Source: Bifidobacterium breve (GTDB taxonomy: Bacteria; Actinomycetota; Thermoleophilia; Solirubrobacterales; Solirubrobacteraceae). From it: 48,829 nt of DNA. Location: NCBI GenBank assembly GCA_945878865.1, contig CAMCUD010000029.1, positions 1-48,829 of the forward strand, written 5' to 3'. Below the pieces are notes generated by a model. It saw only the letters and a list, made by a program, of their open reading frames with translations, had not been told where the DNA came from and did not search any database. A program made the position numbers and the translations under genes. This document shows positions 1-7,697 of this stretch, piece by piece; the stretch's first letter is position 1, and every line of letters starts with the position of its first letter.

Positions 1-2370
1 GGCCGGGCCGTCGCCGAGCTCCTCGTGCTCGTCCCAGTACGCGCCAAGCGCCTCCTCCCACGCGTCGCGCGTCATCACCGGGCGCACCGGCGGGTCGGTG
101 AGCGCGCCGGTGGCGGCGTCCATCCGCGCCAGCGCCTCGAAGTCATCGCGCGCGGCGAGCTGCACCCGCGCGAACATCGCGTTGCGCACCATGACGAAGA
201 ACGCGCGCTCGTTCCCGGTGATCGGCCGAGCCGGCGGGGGCGGTGCGCCCTCGGCGGCCGCTGCCGCAGCGGCGGCGACCTTCTCCGGGTCGGTGAGCGC
301 CTCCCACTCGTCGAGCAGCGACGAATCGACCTGGCGGACGGTCTCGCCCAGCCAGTCCTCGAGGTCGTCGAGCTCCTCGGTCTTGACCTCGTCGGGCACC
401 GTCTGGCGCAGCGCGCGGTAGACGTCGGAGAGGTAGCGCAGCACCAGCCCCTCGGAGCGCGCCACGCCGTAGAACGCGACGAGCTCGGTGAAGCTCAGCC
501 CGCGCTCCCACATGTCGCGCACGACCGACTTCGGTGAGAGGTCGGACTCGCGCACCCACGGATGCGTCTCGCGGTAGACGCGCAGCGCGTCGGTCAGCTC
601 CGGGCCCAGCGGCTGCGGGTACGTGACCTCCTCGAGCAGCTCCATCCGCTCCTCGTACTCGATGCCCTCGGCCTTCATCGTGGCGACCGCCTCGCCGCGC
701 GCCTGCTTGGCCTGAGCGGCGAGCAGCGGCCACGGGTCATCGAGGATCGCCTCGACCACGCTGAGCACGTCGAGCGTGAACGTCTCGGACTCGGGGTCGA
801 GCAGGTCGAACGCGACGAGGGCGAACGACGCGAGCGGCTGGTTGAGCGCGAAGTCCGCCTGCAGGTCGGGCGCGAGGCGCAGCGTGCGGCCGTCGGCGTC
901 GGGCTCGGGCAGCCACTGCAGGACGCCCGCCTCGATGAGCTCGTCGCCCAGCGTCTGCGCGGCGTCGACCAGTCGGGTGCGGCCACGGTCGTCCTCGTGG
1001 TTGTCCTCCATGAGCGCGCGCATCGTGGTGACCGCGTCGCCGGGCTGCTGGACGACGTTGAGGATCATCGAGTGGTCCACGCGCATGCGCGAGACCAGCG
1101 GCTCGGGCGTGGCGGTCCGCAGCTTCTCGAAGGTCTCCTCGTTCCAGGAGACCTCGCCCTCGGGCGCCTTGCGCTTCTGCACCTTGCGCTGCTTCTTCGG
1201 GTCGTCCCCGGCCTTGGCGATCAGCCGCGCGTTCTCGATCGCGTGCTCGGGCGCCTGCACGACGACGTACCCGGCGGTGTCGAACCCGGCGCGGCCCGCC
1301 CGGCCGGCGATCTGGTGGAACTCGCGCGCTTTGAGCAGCCGCTGCTTCGTCCCGTCGAACTTCGCCAGGCCGGTGAAGACGACGGTGCGGATCGGGACGT
1401 TGATGCCGACGCCCAGCGTGTCCGTCCCGCAGATGACCTTGAGCAGACCGCGCTGCGCGAGCTGCTCGACGAGCCGGCGGTAGCGCGGGAGCATCCCCGC
1501 GTGGTGGACGCCGATGCCGCTGCGCACGAGCTTGCCGAGCGTCTTGCCGAACCCCGCGGCGAAGCGGAAGCCGCCGATGACCTCGGCGATCGCGTCGCGC
1601 TCCTCGCGGGTGCAGAGCTTGGCCGAGAGCAGCGACTGCGCGCGCTCCATCGCCGAGGTCTGCGTGAAGTGCACGACGTAGATGGGCGCCTGGTCGGTCG
1701 CGGTGAGCTCCTCGAGCAGCTCGTGGAGCGGGTCGAGCGACCAGCGGAAGGTCAGCGGCACGGGGCGGGCGGCGTCGTCGACGATCGCCGTCTCGCGGCC
1801 GGTGCGCCTGACGAGGTCCTCGCTGATCGTCGTCATGTCGCCGAGCGTCGCGCTCATGAGCAGGAACTGCGCCTGCGGCAGCGCGAGCAGCGGCACCTGC
1901 CACGCCCAGCCGCGCTGCGGGTCGGCGTAGAAGTGGAACTCGTCCATGATCACGAGGCCGGCCTGCGCGGCGGCGCCCTCGCGCAGGGCGATGTTCGCCA
2001 GGACCTCGGCCGTGCAGCAGATGATCGGGGCGTCGGCGTTGACCGCCGCGTCGCCGGTGAGCATCCCGACGTTGTCGGCGCCGAACGTCGCGCACAGCGA
2101 GAAGAACTTCTCGGACACGAGGGCCTTGATCGGGGCCGTGTAGTACGAGACCCGGCCCTGCGCCATCGCGGCGAAGTGGCCGGCGACGGCGACCAGCGAC
2201 TTCCCCGAGCCCGTCGGCGTGGCGAGCACGACGTGATCGCCGCCGAACAGCTCGATCGCCGCCTCCTCCTGGTGCGGGTACAGCTCGATGCCCTCCTCGA
2301 CCGCCCAGGAGGTGAACGCGTCGTACAGCGCGTCGGCGGTGGGGTCGGCGGGTAGGACGTCGGTGAGCAT
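1..2370 (-). CDS. DEAD/DEAH-box RNA helicase with DUF3516 (C-terminus off window)
   Basis: A superfamily 2 helicase, expected to use ATP to remodel RNA in the cytoplasm. Read from ATG at 2370, the frame stays open to base 1, giving 790 residues without a stop, so the C-terminus lies outside the window. Motif I is ATPTGSGKS (residues 50-58), preceded by a Q-motif-like YPHQEEA. Motif II is DEFH (143-146) and motif III is SAT (173-175). The DEFH form and the long C-terminal half (residues ~450 on) match the actinobacterial DUF3516 helicases, which are usually a little over 800 aa, so little is missing. A TACCGT hexamer lies 13 nt before the ATG. Large open frames on the plus strand here are shadows of this gene. 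Confidence 0.9.
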   Translation of the reverse strand, partial: MLTDVLPADPTADALYDAFTSWAVEEGIELYPHQEEAAIELFGGDHVVLATPTGSGKSLVAVAGHFAAMAQGRVSYYTAPIKALVSEKFFSLCATFGADNVGMLTGDAAVNADAPIICCTAEVLANIALREGAAAQAGLVIMDEFHFYADPQRGWAWQVPLLALPQAQFLLMSATLGDMTTISEDLVRRTGRETAIVDDAARPVPLTFRWSLDPLHELLEELTATDQAPIYVVHFTQTSAMERAQSLLSAKLCTREERDAIAEVIGGFRFAAGFGKTLGKLVRSGIGVHHAGMLPRYRRLVEQLAQRGLLKVICGTDTLGVGINVPIRTVVFTGLAKFDGTKQRLLKAREFHQIAGRAGRAGFDTAGYVVVQAPEHAIENARLIAKAGDDPKKQRKVQKRKAPEGEVSWNEETFEKLRTATPEPLVSRMRVDHSMILNVVQQPGDAVTTMRALMEDNHEDDRGRTRLVDAAQTLGDELIEAGVLQWLPEPDADGRTLRLAPDLQADFALNQPLASFALVAFDLLDPESETFTLDVLSVVEAILDDPWPLLAAQAKQARGEAVATMKAEGIEYEERMELLEEVTYPQPLGPELTDALRVYRETHPWVRESDLSPKSVVRDMWERGLSFTELVAFYGVARSEGLVLRYLSDVYRALRQTVPDEVKTEELDDLEDWLGETVRQVDSSLLDEWEALTDPEKVAAAAAAAAEGAPPPPARPITGNERAFFVMVRNAMFARVQLAARDDFEALARMDAATGALTDPPVRPVMTRDAWEEALGAYWDEHEELGDGPA

Positions 2371-2415
2371 CGTGGCCGCCCTGACGGTAGTGGGCGGCCG
2401 CGATGACGGGCGCGC

Positions 2416-2700
2416 TCAGACGGTCATCGCGACCTTCTGCACGCACCTGTCCACCGAGGCGCGCGTGCCCGGCGTCTCCCCCGGATCCATTGCCGCGAAG
2501 ATCCGCTCGCCGACCGCCATGTCCTCGGCGGAGTCGAAGAACTGCAGGACGATCGCCGTGCGCTGGTCCTCGTCGTAGAGCAGCTGCACGCCGCTCGACG
2601 GCGCACCCGGGGGCGGCCCGCCGGCGTCCTCGATGCGGTCGGCGATCGCGGCGGCCCGGTCCGGGGCCACGTCGGTGAAGCGGACGACGCGGACGTGCAT
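2416..2700 (-). CDS. small ABM/dimeric alpha-beta barrel-like protein
   Basis: A 94-residue protein from ATG at 2700, with a GGGAG ribosome-binding site just upstream. The alternation of short beta strands and helices (VRVVRFTDV..., RTAIVLQFFDSAEDM...) resembles small stress-responsive or antibiotic-biosynthesis-monooxygenase-like barrels that track a substrate or act as a scaffold. No catalytic residue can be assigned. It lies 45 nt upstream of the helicase on the same strand and may be co-transcribed. It is divergent to the exporter, and the two 5' regions nearly touch. The function remains unknown. Confidence 0.7.
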   Translation of the reverse strand: MHVRVVRFTDVAPDRAAAIADRIEDAGGPPPGAPSSGVQLLYDEDQRTAIVLQFFDSAEDMAVGERIFAAMDPGETPGTRASVDRCVQKVAMTV

Positions 2701-2721
2701 GGCAACTCCCGTCAGTCGAGG

Positions 2722-4320
2722 GTGAGTGACCCGCCGACCCTACATCAACCGAGACGTTGTGTCTCCACCAATGGGTGGACTTCCCGCCCCCTCGCCCTAG
2801 CCTCTCTCTCCATCGCAACATCTGCCGCTCCGCTCACCCAGCGCCAGATCCTCGCCGCCTTCGTCGCGATCATGCTGACGATCCTCCTGGCGGCGCTCGA
2901 CCAGACGATCGTCGCGACGGCGCTGCCGTCGATCGTCGGCGACCTGCGCGGGTTCAACAACCTCTCGTGGGTCGTCAGCGCGTACCTCATCGCCACGACC
3001 GTGACGATCCCGCTGTACGGCAAGCTCAGCGACGTCCACGGGCGGCGCCGGATGATGCTCATCGCGATCGCGCTGTTCCTCGCCGGGTCGGCGCTGTGCG
3101 GCGCCGCGCAGTCGATGGGCCAGCTCATCGCGTTCCGGGTGGTGCAGGGCATCGGCGCCGGCGGGCTCATCCCGCTCGCGCAGGCCGCGATCGCCGATCT
3201 CGTCCCGCCGCGTGACCGCGGCCGCTACCAGGGGTTCGTCGGCGCGGTCTGGGCGACCGCCGCGATCGCCGGGCCGCTGCTCGGCGGCACGCTCACCGAC
3301 GCAGCGACGTGGCGGCTGATCTTCCTCATCAACATCCCGGTCGGGCTCATCGCGATGGCCGTCATCGCGCGAACGCTCCCCGCGCCGGCCGAGCGCCGTG
3401 AGCACACGCTTGACCTGCTCGGCGCCGCGGTCCTCAGCGTCGCGACGACGCTGCTGCTCCTCGCATCCGTGTGGGGCGGGACGACGTACGCGTGGGGTTC
3501 ACCGCAGGTCATCGGCGTGGCGGTCGCCGGTTTCGTCCTCGCGGGCGTGTTCCTGGTGGTCGAGCAGCGCGCCCCCGAGCCGCTGCTGCCGCTGCGCCTC
3601 TTCCGCGACCGCATCTTCAGCGTCAGCAGCGCCGCATCGTTCGTGCTCGGGGCGCTGCTGTTCGGCGTGACGATCTACGTGCCGATCTTCGTCGTCGGCG
3701 TGCAGGACGGCAGCGCGACGAACGCGGGCGTCGTGCTCATCCCGCTCGCGTTCGCCTGGGTCATCATCAGCACGATCTCGGGGCAGCTCATCTCGCGGCT
3801 CGGGCGCTACCGGCCGTTTCCGATCATCGGCAGCTTCCTTGCCCTCGGCGGGGTCGTCCTGCTCGCCACGCTGAACGCCGACGACGGGCAGGGCCGCGTC
3901 GCCGCCGCGCTCGTCGTCCTCGGGCTCGGCATGGGGATGATGTGGCAGCCGTACATCGTGGCGGCGCAGAACGCGGTCGCGATGCGGGAGGTGGGCGTCG
4001 CGACCGCGGGCCTCGTCTTCTTCCGCTCGATGGGCGGCAGCTTCGTCGTGGCGATCCTCGGGTCGATTCTCGCCAACCGACTGGCGAGCGACCTCGTCGC
4101 CGAGCTGGGTGAGGCCAGCCGCTCCGTCGACCCCGACCAGCTCTTCAACGGCACGGCCCGCCTGGCGCCCAACCTGCTCGAGGGCGCGCAGGACGCGCTG
4201 GCCAGCTCGCTGCACACCGTCTTCCTCATGCTCGTCCCGCTGGCGATCGCGGCGATCGTGCTCGCGTTCGCGCTGCAGGAGCGGCCGCTTGCGCGGACGC
4301 ACGAAGAGCGCGACGACTAG
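2722..4320 (+). CDS. DHA2-family (EmrB/QacA-type) MFS multidrug exporter
   Basis: A proton-driven multidrug exporter with about 14 membrane segments. The first begins near LAAFVAIMLTILLAALDQTIVA, including the DQTIVATALPSI motif of DHA2 transporters, followed by the loop motif GKLSDVHGRRRMM and motif C (GPLLGG). The start is a problem. The conserved N-terminus begins around base 2812, yet no ATG/GTG/TTG exists in frame between 2722 and there. GTG codons at 2722 and 2695 are the only standard options, and they lie in AT-richer, non-coding-looking DNA opposite the 5' end of the neighbouring gene. A TAGCCT hexamer (2798-2803) sits 8 nt before an in-frame ATC at 2812. The stop codon overlaps the stop of the convergent TetR gene. 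Confidence 0.88.
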   Translation: MSDPPTLHQPRRCVSTNGWTSRPLALASLSIATSAAPLTQRQILAAFVAIMLTILLAALDQTIVATALPSIVGDLRGFNNLSWVVSAYLIATTVTIPLYGKLSDVHGRRRMMLIAIALFLAGSALCGAAQSMGQLIAFRVVQGIGAGGLIPLAQAAIADLVPPRDRGRYQGFVGAVWATAAIAGPLLGGTLTDAATWRLIFLINIPVGLIAMAVIARTLPAPAERREHTLDLLGAAVLSVATTLLLLASVWGGTTYAWGSPQVIGVAVAGFVLAGVFLVVEQRAPEPLLPLRLFRDRIFSVSSAASFVLGALLFGVTIYVPIFVVGVQDGSATNAGVVLIPLAFAWVIISTISGQLISRLGRYRPFPIIGSFLALGGVVLLATLNADDGQGRVAAALVVLGLGMGMMWQPYIVAAQNAVAMREVGVATAGLVFFRSMGGSFVVAILGSILANRLASDLVAELGEASRSVDPDQLFNGTARLAPNLLEGAQDALASSLHTVFLMLVPLAIAAIVLAFALQERPLARTHEERDD

Positions 4321-4946
4321 CCGCGCGCGGCGAGGACGACGAGCCGCGCCGCGGTCTCGACGACGTCGTCGACCCGCGCGTCCCAGTCCTCCGTCACCGT
4401 CCACGTGTTCACCAGGCCGTTGATTGCCCCGACGAGCGCGACGACGGTGAGCTCGCGATCACGGTGCGTGATCGCCCCCGCGTCCGCGAGCCGAACCAGC
4501 TCGCCGGAGAGCAGGGCGGCGAAGCCGTCGATGGCGGCGCGGCGGTGGGCCTCAGCCTCGGCGCTGATGCCGACCGATTCGACGAGCGCGATCCGCGCCC
4601 ACCTTCGATCCGAGGTCATGACGTCGAAGTACGCCCGCACCCCCGCGCGGGCGCGGGCCTCGAGGTCGGCCGGGTTCAGGCCGGCGAGCGCCGCCCCGAC
4701 CGCGGCCAGCGCCCGCGCGTTGACGTCGTCGTGCAAGGCGATGAGCAGCGCCTCGCGCGTCCGGAACTCCTCGTAGAAGTTGCGCGTCGAGATCCCGGCG
4801 GCCGCGCACAGCTGCTCGATCGACGCGGCGCCGTACCCGTCGGTCCCGAACGCGTCCAGTGCGGCGGCCATGAGCCGCGCGCGACGCTCGGCGCGGCGCT
4901 CCTCGGCGGTCTTCGAGCCGTAGCGGCGTCCGGTCGTCGGGGGCAC
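4317..4946 (-). CDS. TetR/AcrR-family transcriptional regulator
   Basis: A 209-residue repressor from GTG 4946; an alternative GTG lies at 4955, three codons upstream. The N-terminal helix-turn-helix is clear (AALDAFGTDGYGAASIEQLCAAAGISTRNFYEEFRTREALL), followed by an all-helical ligand domain. The open frame extends far upstream without a stop but loses family similarity there. The gene is divergent to the secreted esterase at 5068, and the gap between them holds two palindromes that look like its operators, so it probably represses that esterase and itself. Its stop overlaps the exporter stop by two bases. Confidence 0.88.
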   Translation of the reverse strand: MPPTTGRRYGSKTAEERRAERRARLMAAALDAFGTDGYGAASIEQLCAAAGISTRNFYEEFRTREALLIALHDDVNARALAAVGAALAGLNPADLEARARAGVRAYFDVMTSDRRWARIALVESVGISAEAEAHRRAAIDGFAALLSGELVRLADAGAITHRDRELTVVALVGAINGLVNTWTVTEDWDARVDDVVETAARLVVLAARG

Positions 4947-4976
4947 GCGGTGCACGCTACCAGCGCAGCACGCGTA

Positions 4977-4998
4977 TCTGGTCAGTCGACTTGCCAGA
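4977..4998. promoter_or_regulatory. TetR-type operator palindrome O1
   Basis: A 22-bp imperfect palindrome with half sites TCTGGTCAGTC and GACTTGCCAGA (9 of 11 positions symmetrical). It overlaps the -35 element of the esterase promoter and lies 31 bp upstream of the TetR start, which is where a repressor would block both divergent promoters. Confidence 0.6.
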
Positions 4999-5019
4999 TG
5001 CGTGCGCGACCTGTAGGTT
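4991..5019 (+). promoter_or_regulatory. esterase promoter
   Basis: TTGCCA (4991-4996), a 17-nt spacer and TAGGTT (5014-5019) give a plausible housekeeping sigma promoter. It is followed by a leader with AGGAGG at 5056-5061, six bases before the ATG at 5068. The -35 element lies inside operator O1. Confidence 0.5.
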
Positions 5020-5032
5020 CGCCGCGGCCGTC

Positions 5033-5050
5033 TGGTCAGACGGCTGACCA
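5033..5050. promoter_or_regulatory. TetR-type operator palindrome O2
   Basis: TGGTCAG-ACGG-CTGACCA is a perfect 7-bp inverted repeat around four bases. It shares the CTGGTCAG half site with O1 and lies in the esterase leader between the -10 element and the ribosome-binding site. It could be a second repressor site. Confidence 0.55.
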
Positions 5051-5067
5051 CAAGTAGGAGGAGCCCC

Positions 5068-5901
5068 ATGCGACGCATCTCCGCGCTCGCCGCCGTCGCG
5101 TTCGCGCTGACGATCGGCGCGACGCCCGCCCAGGCGGCGGACCCGCCGTCCGGCTGCACGTTGAACCCGACGGGCGGAACGATCACCCGGACTCTCGGCG
5201 GCCGCACGTACCTGCTGCGCGTCCCCGCCGGCATCACGGCGACCCGCGCGCCGCTGCTCGTCGTCTTCCACGGCGCGCTGAGCAACGGCCAGACCGTCGA
5301 GTTCTTCAGCGGATGGAGCGGCTTCGCCGACGCGAAGAAGTTCATCGTCGCCTACCCGCAAGCACGCCCGCTCGGCTGGGCCGGCGTCTGGGACCCGTAC
5401 ACGAACGGCAGCGACGACGTGCAGTTCGCCGAGGATGTCGTCGCCGACATCTCCGCGACGTGGTGCGTGGATCCACGGCGCGTGCACGCCGACGGCTGGT
5501 CCAACGGCGCGGTCATGAGCCAGCGGATGGCTTGCGAGTCCGCGGGTACCTTCGCGTCGGTGAGTTCGTACGGGGGCGGCGACCCGATGCTCCTCGGCAT
5601 CGCCGACGGCTGCCACCCCGCCCGGCCGATCTCGGTCGCGATGTTCACCGGTCAGCTGGACTTCACGTACGCCGGCCTGGGCGAGAACACCGCGCAGTGG
5701 CGCGATGTCGACGACTGCGGCTCGAACGCGACACGGACGTACGACCTGTACGGCACGACGCGGACCTTCAGCTGCTCCGCCGGCGCGAAGGTCGTCGCGC
5801 GGGTGGTGTACCTGACGTCGCACAACTGGCCGCTCGGGGCCCAGGCCGAGGATCAGCGCGAGCGCCTCTGGGCGTTCTTCCAAGCCAACCCGCGGCCCTA
5901 G
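5068..5901 (+). CDS. secreted PHB-depolymerase/feruloyl-esterase-type hydrolase
   Basis: A 277-residue exported serine hydrolase of the LpqC/PHB depolymerase family (esterase family 1), expected to cleave polyester or aromatic-ester substrates outside the cell. A signal peptide covers residues 1-23 (cleavage after AQA). The oxyanion motif is HGA (68-70), the nucleophile is Ser145 in GWSNG, and Asp198 (GQLD) and His252 (SHNWP) complete the triad. Paired cysteines suggest disulfides, as expected outside the cell. The ribosome-binding site AGGAGG is strong. The divergent TetR gene and two palindromes argue for substrate-induced expression. The exact substrate cannot be told. Confidence 0.85.
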   Translation: MRRISALAAVAFALTIGATPAQAADPPSGCTLNPTGGTITRTLGGRTYLLRVPAGITATRAPLLVVFHGALSNGQTVEFFSGWSGFADAKKFIVAYPQARPLGWAGVWDPYTNGSDDVQFAEDVVADISATWCVDPRRVHADGWSNGAVMSQRMACESAGTFASVSSYGGGDPMLLGIADGCHPARPISVAMFTGQLDFTYAGLGENTAQWRDVDDCGSNATRTYDLYGTTRTFSCSAGAKVVARVVYLTSHNWPLGAQAEDQRERLWAFFQANPRP

Positions 5902-5911
5902 CGGCCTGCGA

Positions 5912-5943
5912 CCGCCGCCTCCGCCCAGCGGCGGGGGCGGCGG
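5912..5943 (+). terminator. stem-loop after esterase gene
   Basis: A 14-bp GC-rich stem (arms 5912-5925 and 5930-5943, one G-U pair) with a 4-base loop, 10 nt after the esterase stop. No T tract follows, so termination is inferred from position and stability. Confidence 0.55.
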
Positions 5944-6005
5944 CTAATCACCCCCATCAGCACTTCCGCTGGAGAAGGCCGGACGGTCGCGGGACGCTTG
6001 GCGGC

Positions 6006-6332
6006 ATGGTCACCACCCTCTCCGCCGACACCTTCACCGCGAGCGTCCTGGAATCCGACGTCCCCGTCGTCGTCGACTTCACGGCCGCCTGGTGCCCGCC
6101 CTGCCGGGCGATGAAGCCGATCCTGCGCGAGCTCGCCGAGGAGCGCTCAGATGTGCGGTTCGTCGAGGTCGACGTCGACGCGCACCCGAGCGTCGCCGCC
6201 CGATACGACGTGCTCTCGATGCCGACGTTCATCGTCTTCCGCGACGGCGCGCCGGTCGGCAAGCTCGTCGGCGCGCGGCCCAAGCGGCGGTTCGTCTCAG
6301 ACGTCGAGCAGGCGCTCGCGCACCAGGGCTGA
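6006..6332 (+). CDS. thioredoxin family protein
   Basis: A 108-residue single-domain thioredoxin, a cytoplasmic dithiol reductant. It carries the active site WCPPC (Trp29, Cys30, Cys33) and the cis-proline loop SMPT (Pro73). The usual thioredoxin active site is WCGPC, so the proline in place of glycine may shift the redox potential. The ATG at 6006 was chosen because the fold begins there; the open frame upstream is a shadow of the esterase gene. The 3' end overlaps the convergent LysR gene by 36 bases. Confidence 0.9.
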   Translation: MVTTLSADTFTASVLESDVPVVVDFTAAWCPPCRAMKPILRELAEERSDVRFVEVDVDAHPSVAARYDVLSMPTFIVFRDGAPVGKLVGARPKRRFVSDVEQALAHQG

Positions 6333-7124
6333 CGCGGGCGACCCGGCGGCCTGGGCGCTGAGCACCTGGAGCGCGTGGGCGAGGCCGGGCAGCGGCTCCC
6401 CGCCGTCGCGCCACGAGGCGGGGACGATGGCGCAGCCCAGGCCGCGATCCACGAGCGCCAGCACCGTGGTCGGGTCGGACGCTTCGAGCAGCGCGAGCGG
6501 GCCGAAGCCGTGGGCTTCGCAGGCGGCGAGGATCGCGTCGCGCAGGCCGGTGCCCTGCTCGGGCAGCACCACCGGCGTCGCGCGCAGCGCGTCGACGCCG
6601 CCGGTGGCGCCGATGAGGACCAGCGGCTCGGCGGGCCGCTCCTCGGCGATGACGCCGCTGGCCGCGTCGACGTCCTCCGCGCGCGGGTCGCCCACGGCGA
6701 GGTCCACCGTCCCGCGCGCCACGAGCCCCGGCAGCTCGGCCGACGCGGCCTGGCGCACCACGAGACGCACGTCAGGACGGTCGCGGTGCACGCCGGCCAG
6801 CGCCGTCGCGACGATCGGCGCGGCCGCCGCGGTCGCGGCCACGCGCACGAGCCCCCGCACGACCGAGCGGTGCGCGAGCACCTCCGCCTCCGCCGCCTCG
6901 ACCTCGCCGAGAATGACCTCAGCGCGGGCCACGAGATCGGCGCCGGCCGGCGTCAGCGAGACCCCGGTCGCCGAGCGGTGCAGCAGCTCGATCCCCAGCT
7001 CGGCCTCGAGCCGGCGGATCTGCTGGCTGAGCGCCGACTGCGTGACGTGCACGTCGTCGGCGGCGCGCGTCATGTGCCCGTGACGGGCCACCGCGACGAG
7101 GTACCGCAGCTGGCGGAGCTCCAT
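6297..7124 (-). CDS. LysR-family transcriptional regulator
   Basis: A 275-residue LTTR. The N-terminal winged helix-turn-helix (residues 1-60: MELRQLRYLVAVARHGHMTR..., QSALSQQIRRLEAELG) is followed by a periplasmic-binding-like effector domain. The ATG at 7124 lies 7 nt after a TAGCGT hexamer on the same strand, which suggests a leaderless mRNA. The flavodoxin gene lies upstream on the same strand. Its target and inducer cannot be told. Confidence 0.9.
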   Translation of the reverse strand: MELRQLRYLVAVARHGHMTRAADDVHVTQSALSQQIRRLEAELGIELLHRSATGVSLTPAGADLVARAEVILGEVEAAEAEVLAHRSVVRGLVRVAATAAAAPIVATALAGVHRDRPDVRLVVRQAASAELPGLVARGTVDLAVGDPRAEDVDAASGVIAEERPAEPLVLIGATGGVDALRATPVVLPEQGTGLRDAILAACEAHGFGPLALLEASDPTTVLALVDRGLGCAIVPASWRDGGEPLPGLAHALQVLSAQAAGSPASALVRERLLDV

Positions 7125-7131
7125 CGCGCCA

Positions 7132-7137
7132 ACGCTA
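7132..7137 (-). promoter_or_regulatory. -10 element TAGCGT of LysR gene
   Basis: TAGCGT ends 7 nt before the ATG at 7124, the spacing expected if transcription begins at the start codon. Confidence 0.45.
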
Positions 7138-7145
7138 GTGCGAAC

Positions 7146-7595
7146 TCAAGGCGTGGCGATCGCCTCCAGGTCGTGGGCGATCCCCTGGGCCCACGTCCGG
7201 ATCTGCTCCGCGTGCTCGGCGGTGCTGCCGGCGAACACGGCGTGGTCGCGGGCGTCGAGCCGCACCGCCTCGGCGATCGTGTGCTGCGATTCGACCCACC
7301 GGTCGCCGAGCGTCTCGCCGGCGGCCGGTTCGGCGAGCGGGCCGCAGCTGAACACCCAGAACGGCATCGCGCCGAGTGCGTCGCCGAAGTCGTGGAGCAC
7401 CGGTTGCGCTTCGCGACGCCACCGGCCGGACCGCACTGCGCTGCCGAGGATCACCGCGTCGCAGTCGAGCTCGTGGACGGCCTCGGCGCCGACCGCGTCG
7501 GCCTCCAGACCCTGCGCGCGCAACTCGCCGGCGATCGCGTCGGCGATCTCCTGCGTCTCGCCGTGCGTGGAGGCGTAGATCACCAGGACGCGCAT
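7146..7595 (-). CDS. flavodoxin-domain protein
   Basis: A 149-residue FMN-binding flavodoxin-like protein. The phosphate-binding loop is near the N-terminus (VIYASTHGETQEIADAIA, residues 4-21) and a central strand reads DAVILGSAVRSG. It resembles the flavodoxin domain of HemG-type protoporphyrinogen oxidase and related small electron carriers, but the redox partner is unknown. The ATG at 7595 has a strong purine-rich ribosome-binding site (GGAAGGGGG). It lies 21 nt upstream of the LysR start on the same strand. Confidence 0.8.
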   Translation of the reverse strand: MRVLVIYASTHGETQEIADAIAGELRAQGLEADAVGAEAVHELDCDAVILGSAVRSGRWRREAQPVLHDFGDALGAMPFWVFSCGPLAEPAAGETLGDRWVESQHTIAEAVRLDARDHAVFAGSTAEHAEQIRTWAQGIAHDLEAIATP

Positions 7596-7697
7596 GGCGC
7601 CCCCTTCCGTCGTACTCAGAGCCGACAGGCCGCCGGCCTTCCCTGAGTATCCCCCGGCGCGGGGTGTGCGAAAACCGGGGAAACCCCGGGTTTGGGG

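Noticed and set aside
562-2355. 597-aa open frame on the plus strand
   Set aside because: Arg/Leu/Val-rich shadow opposite the DUF3516 helicase; no motifs, while the minus strand has all helicase motifs.
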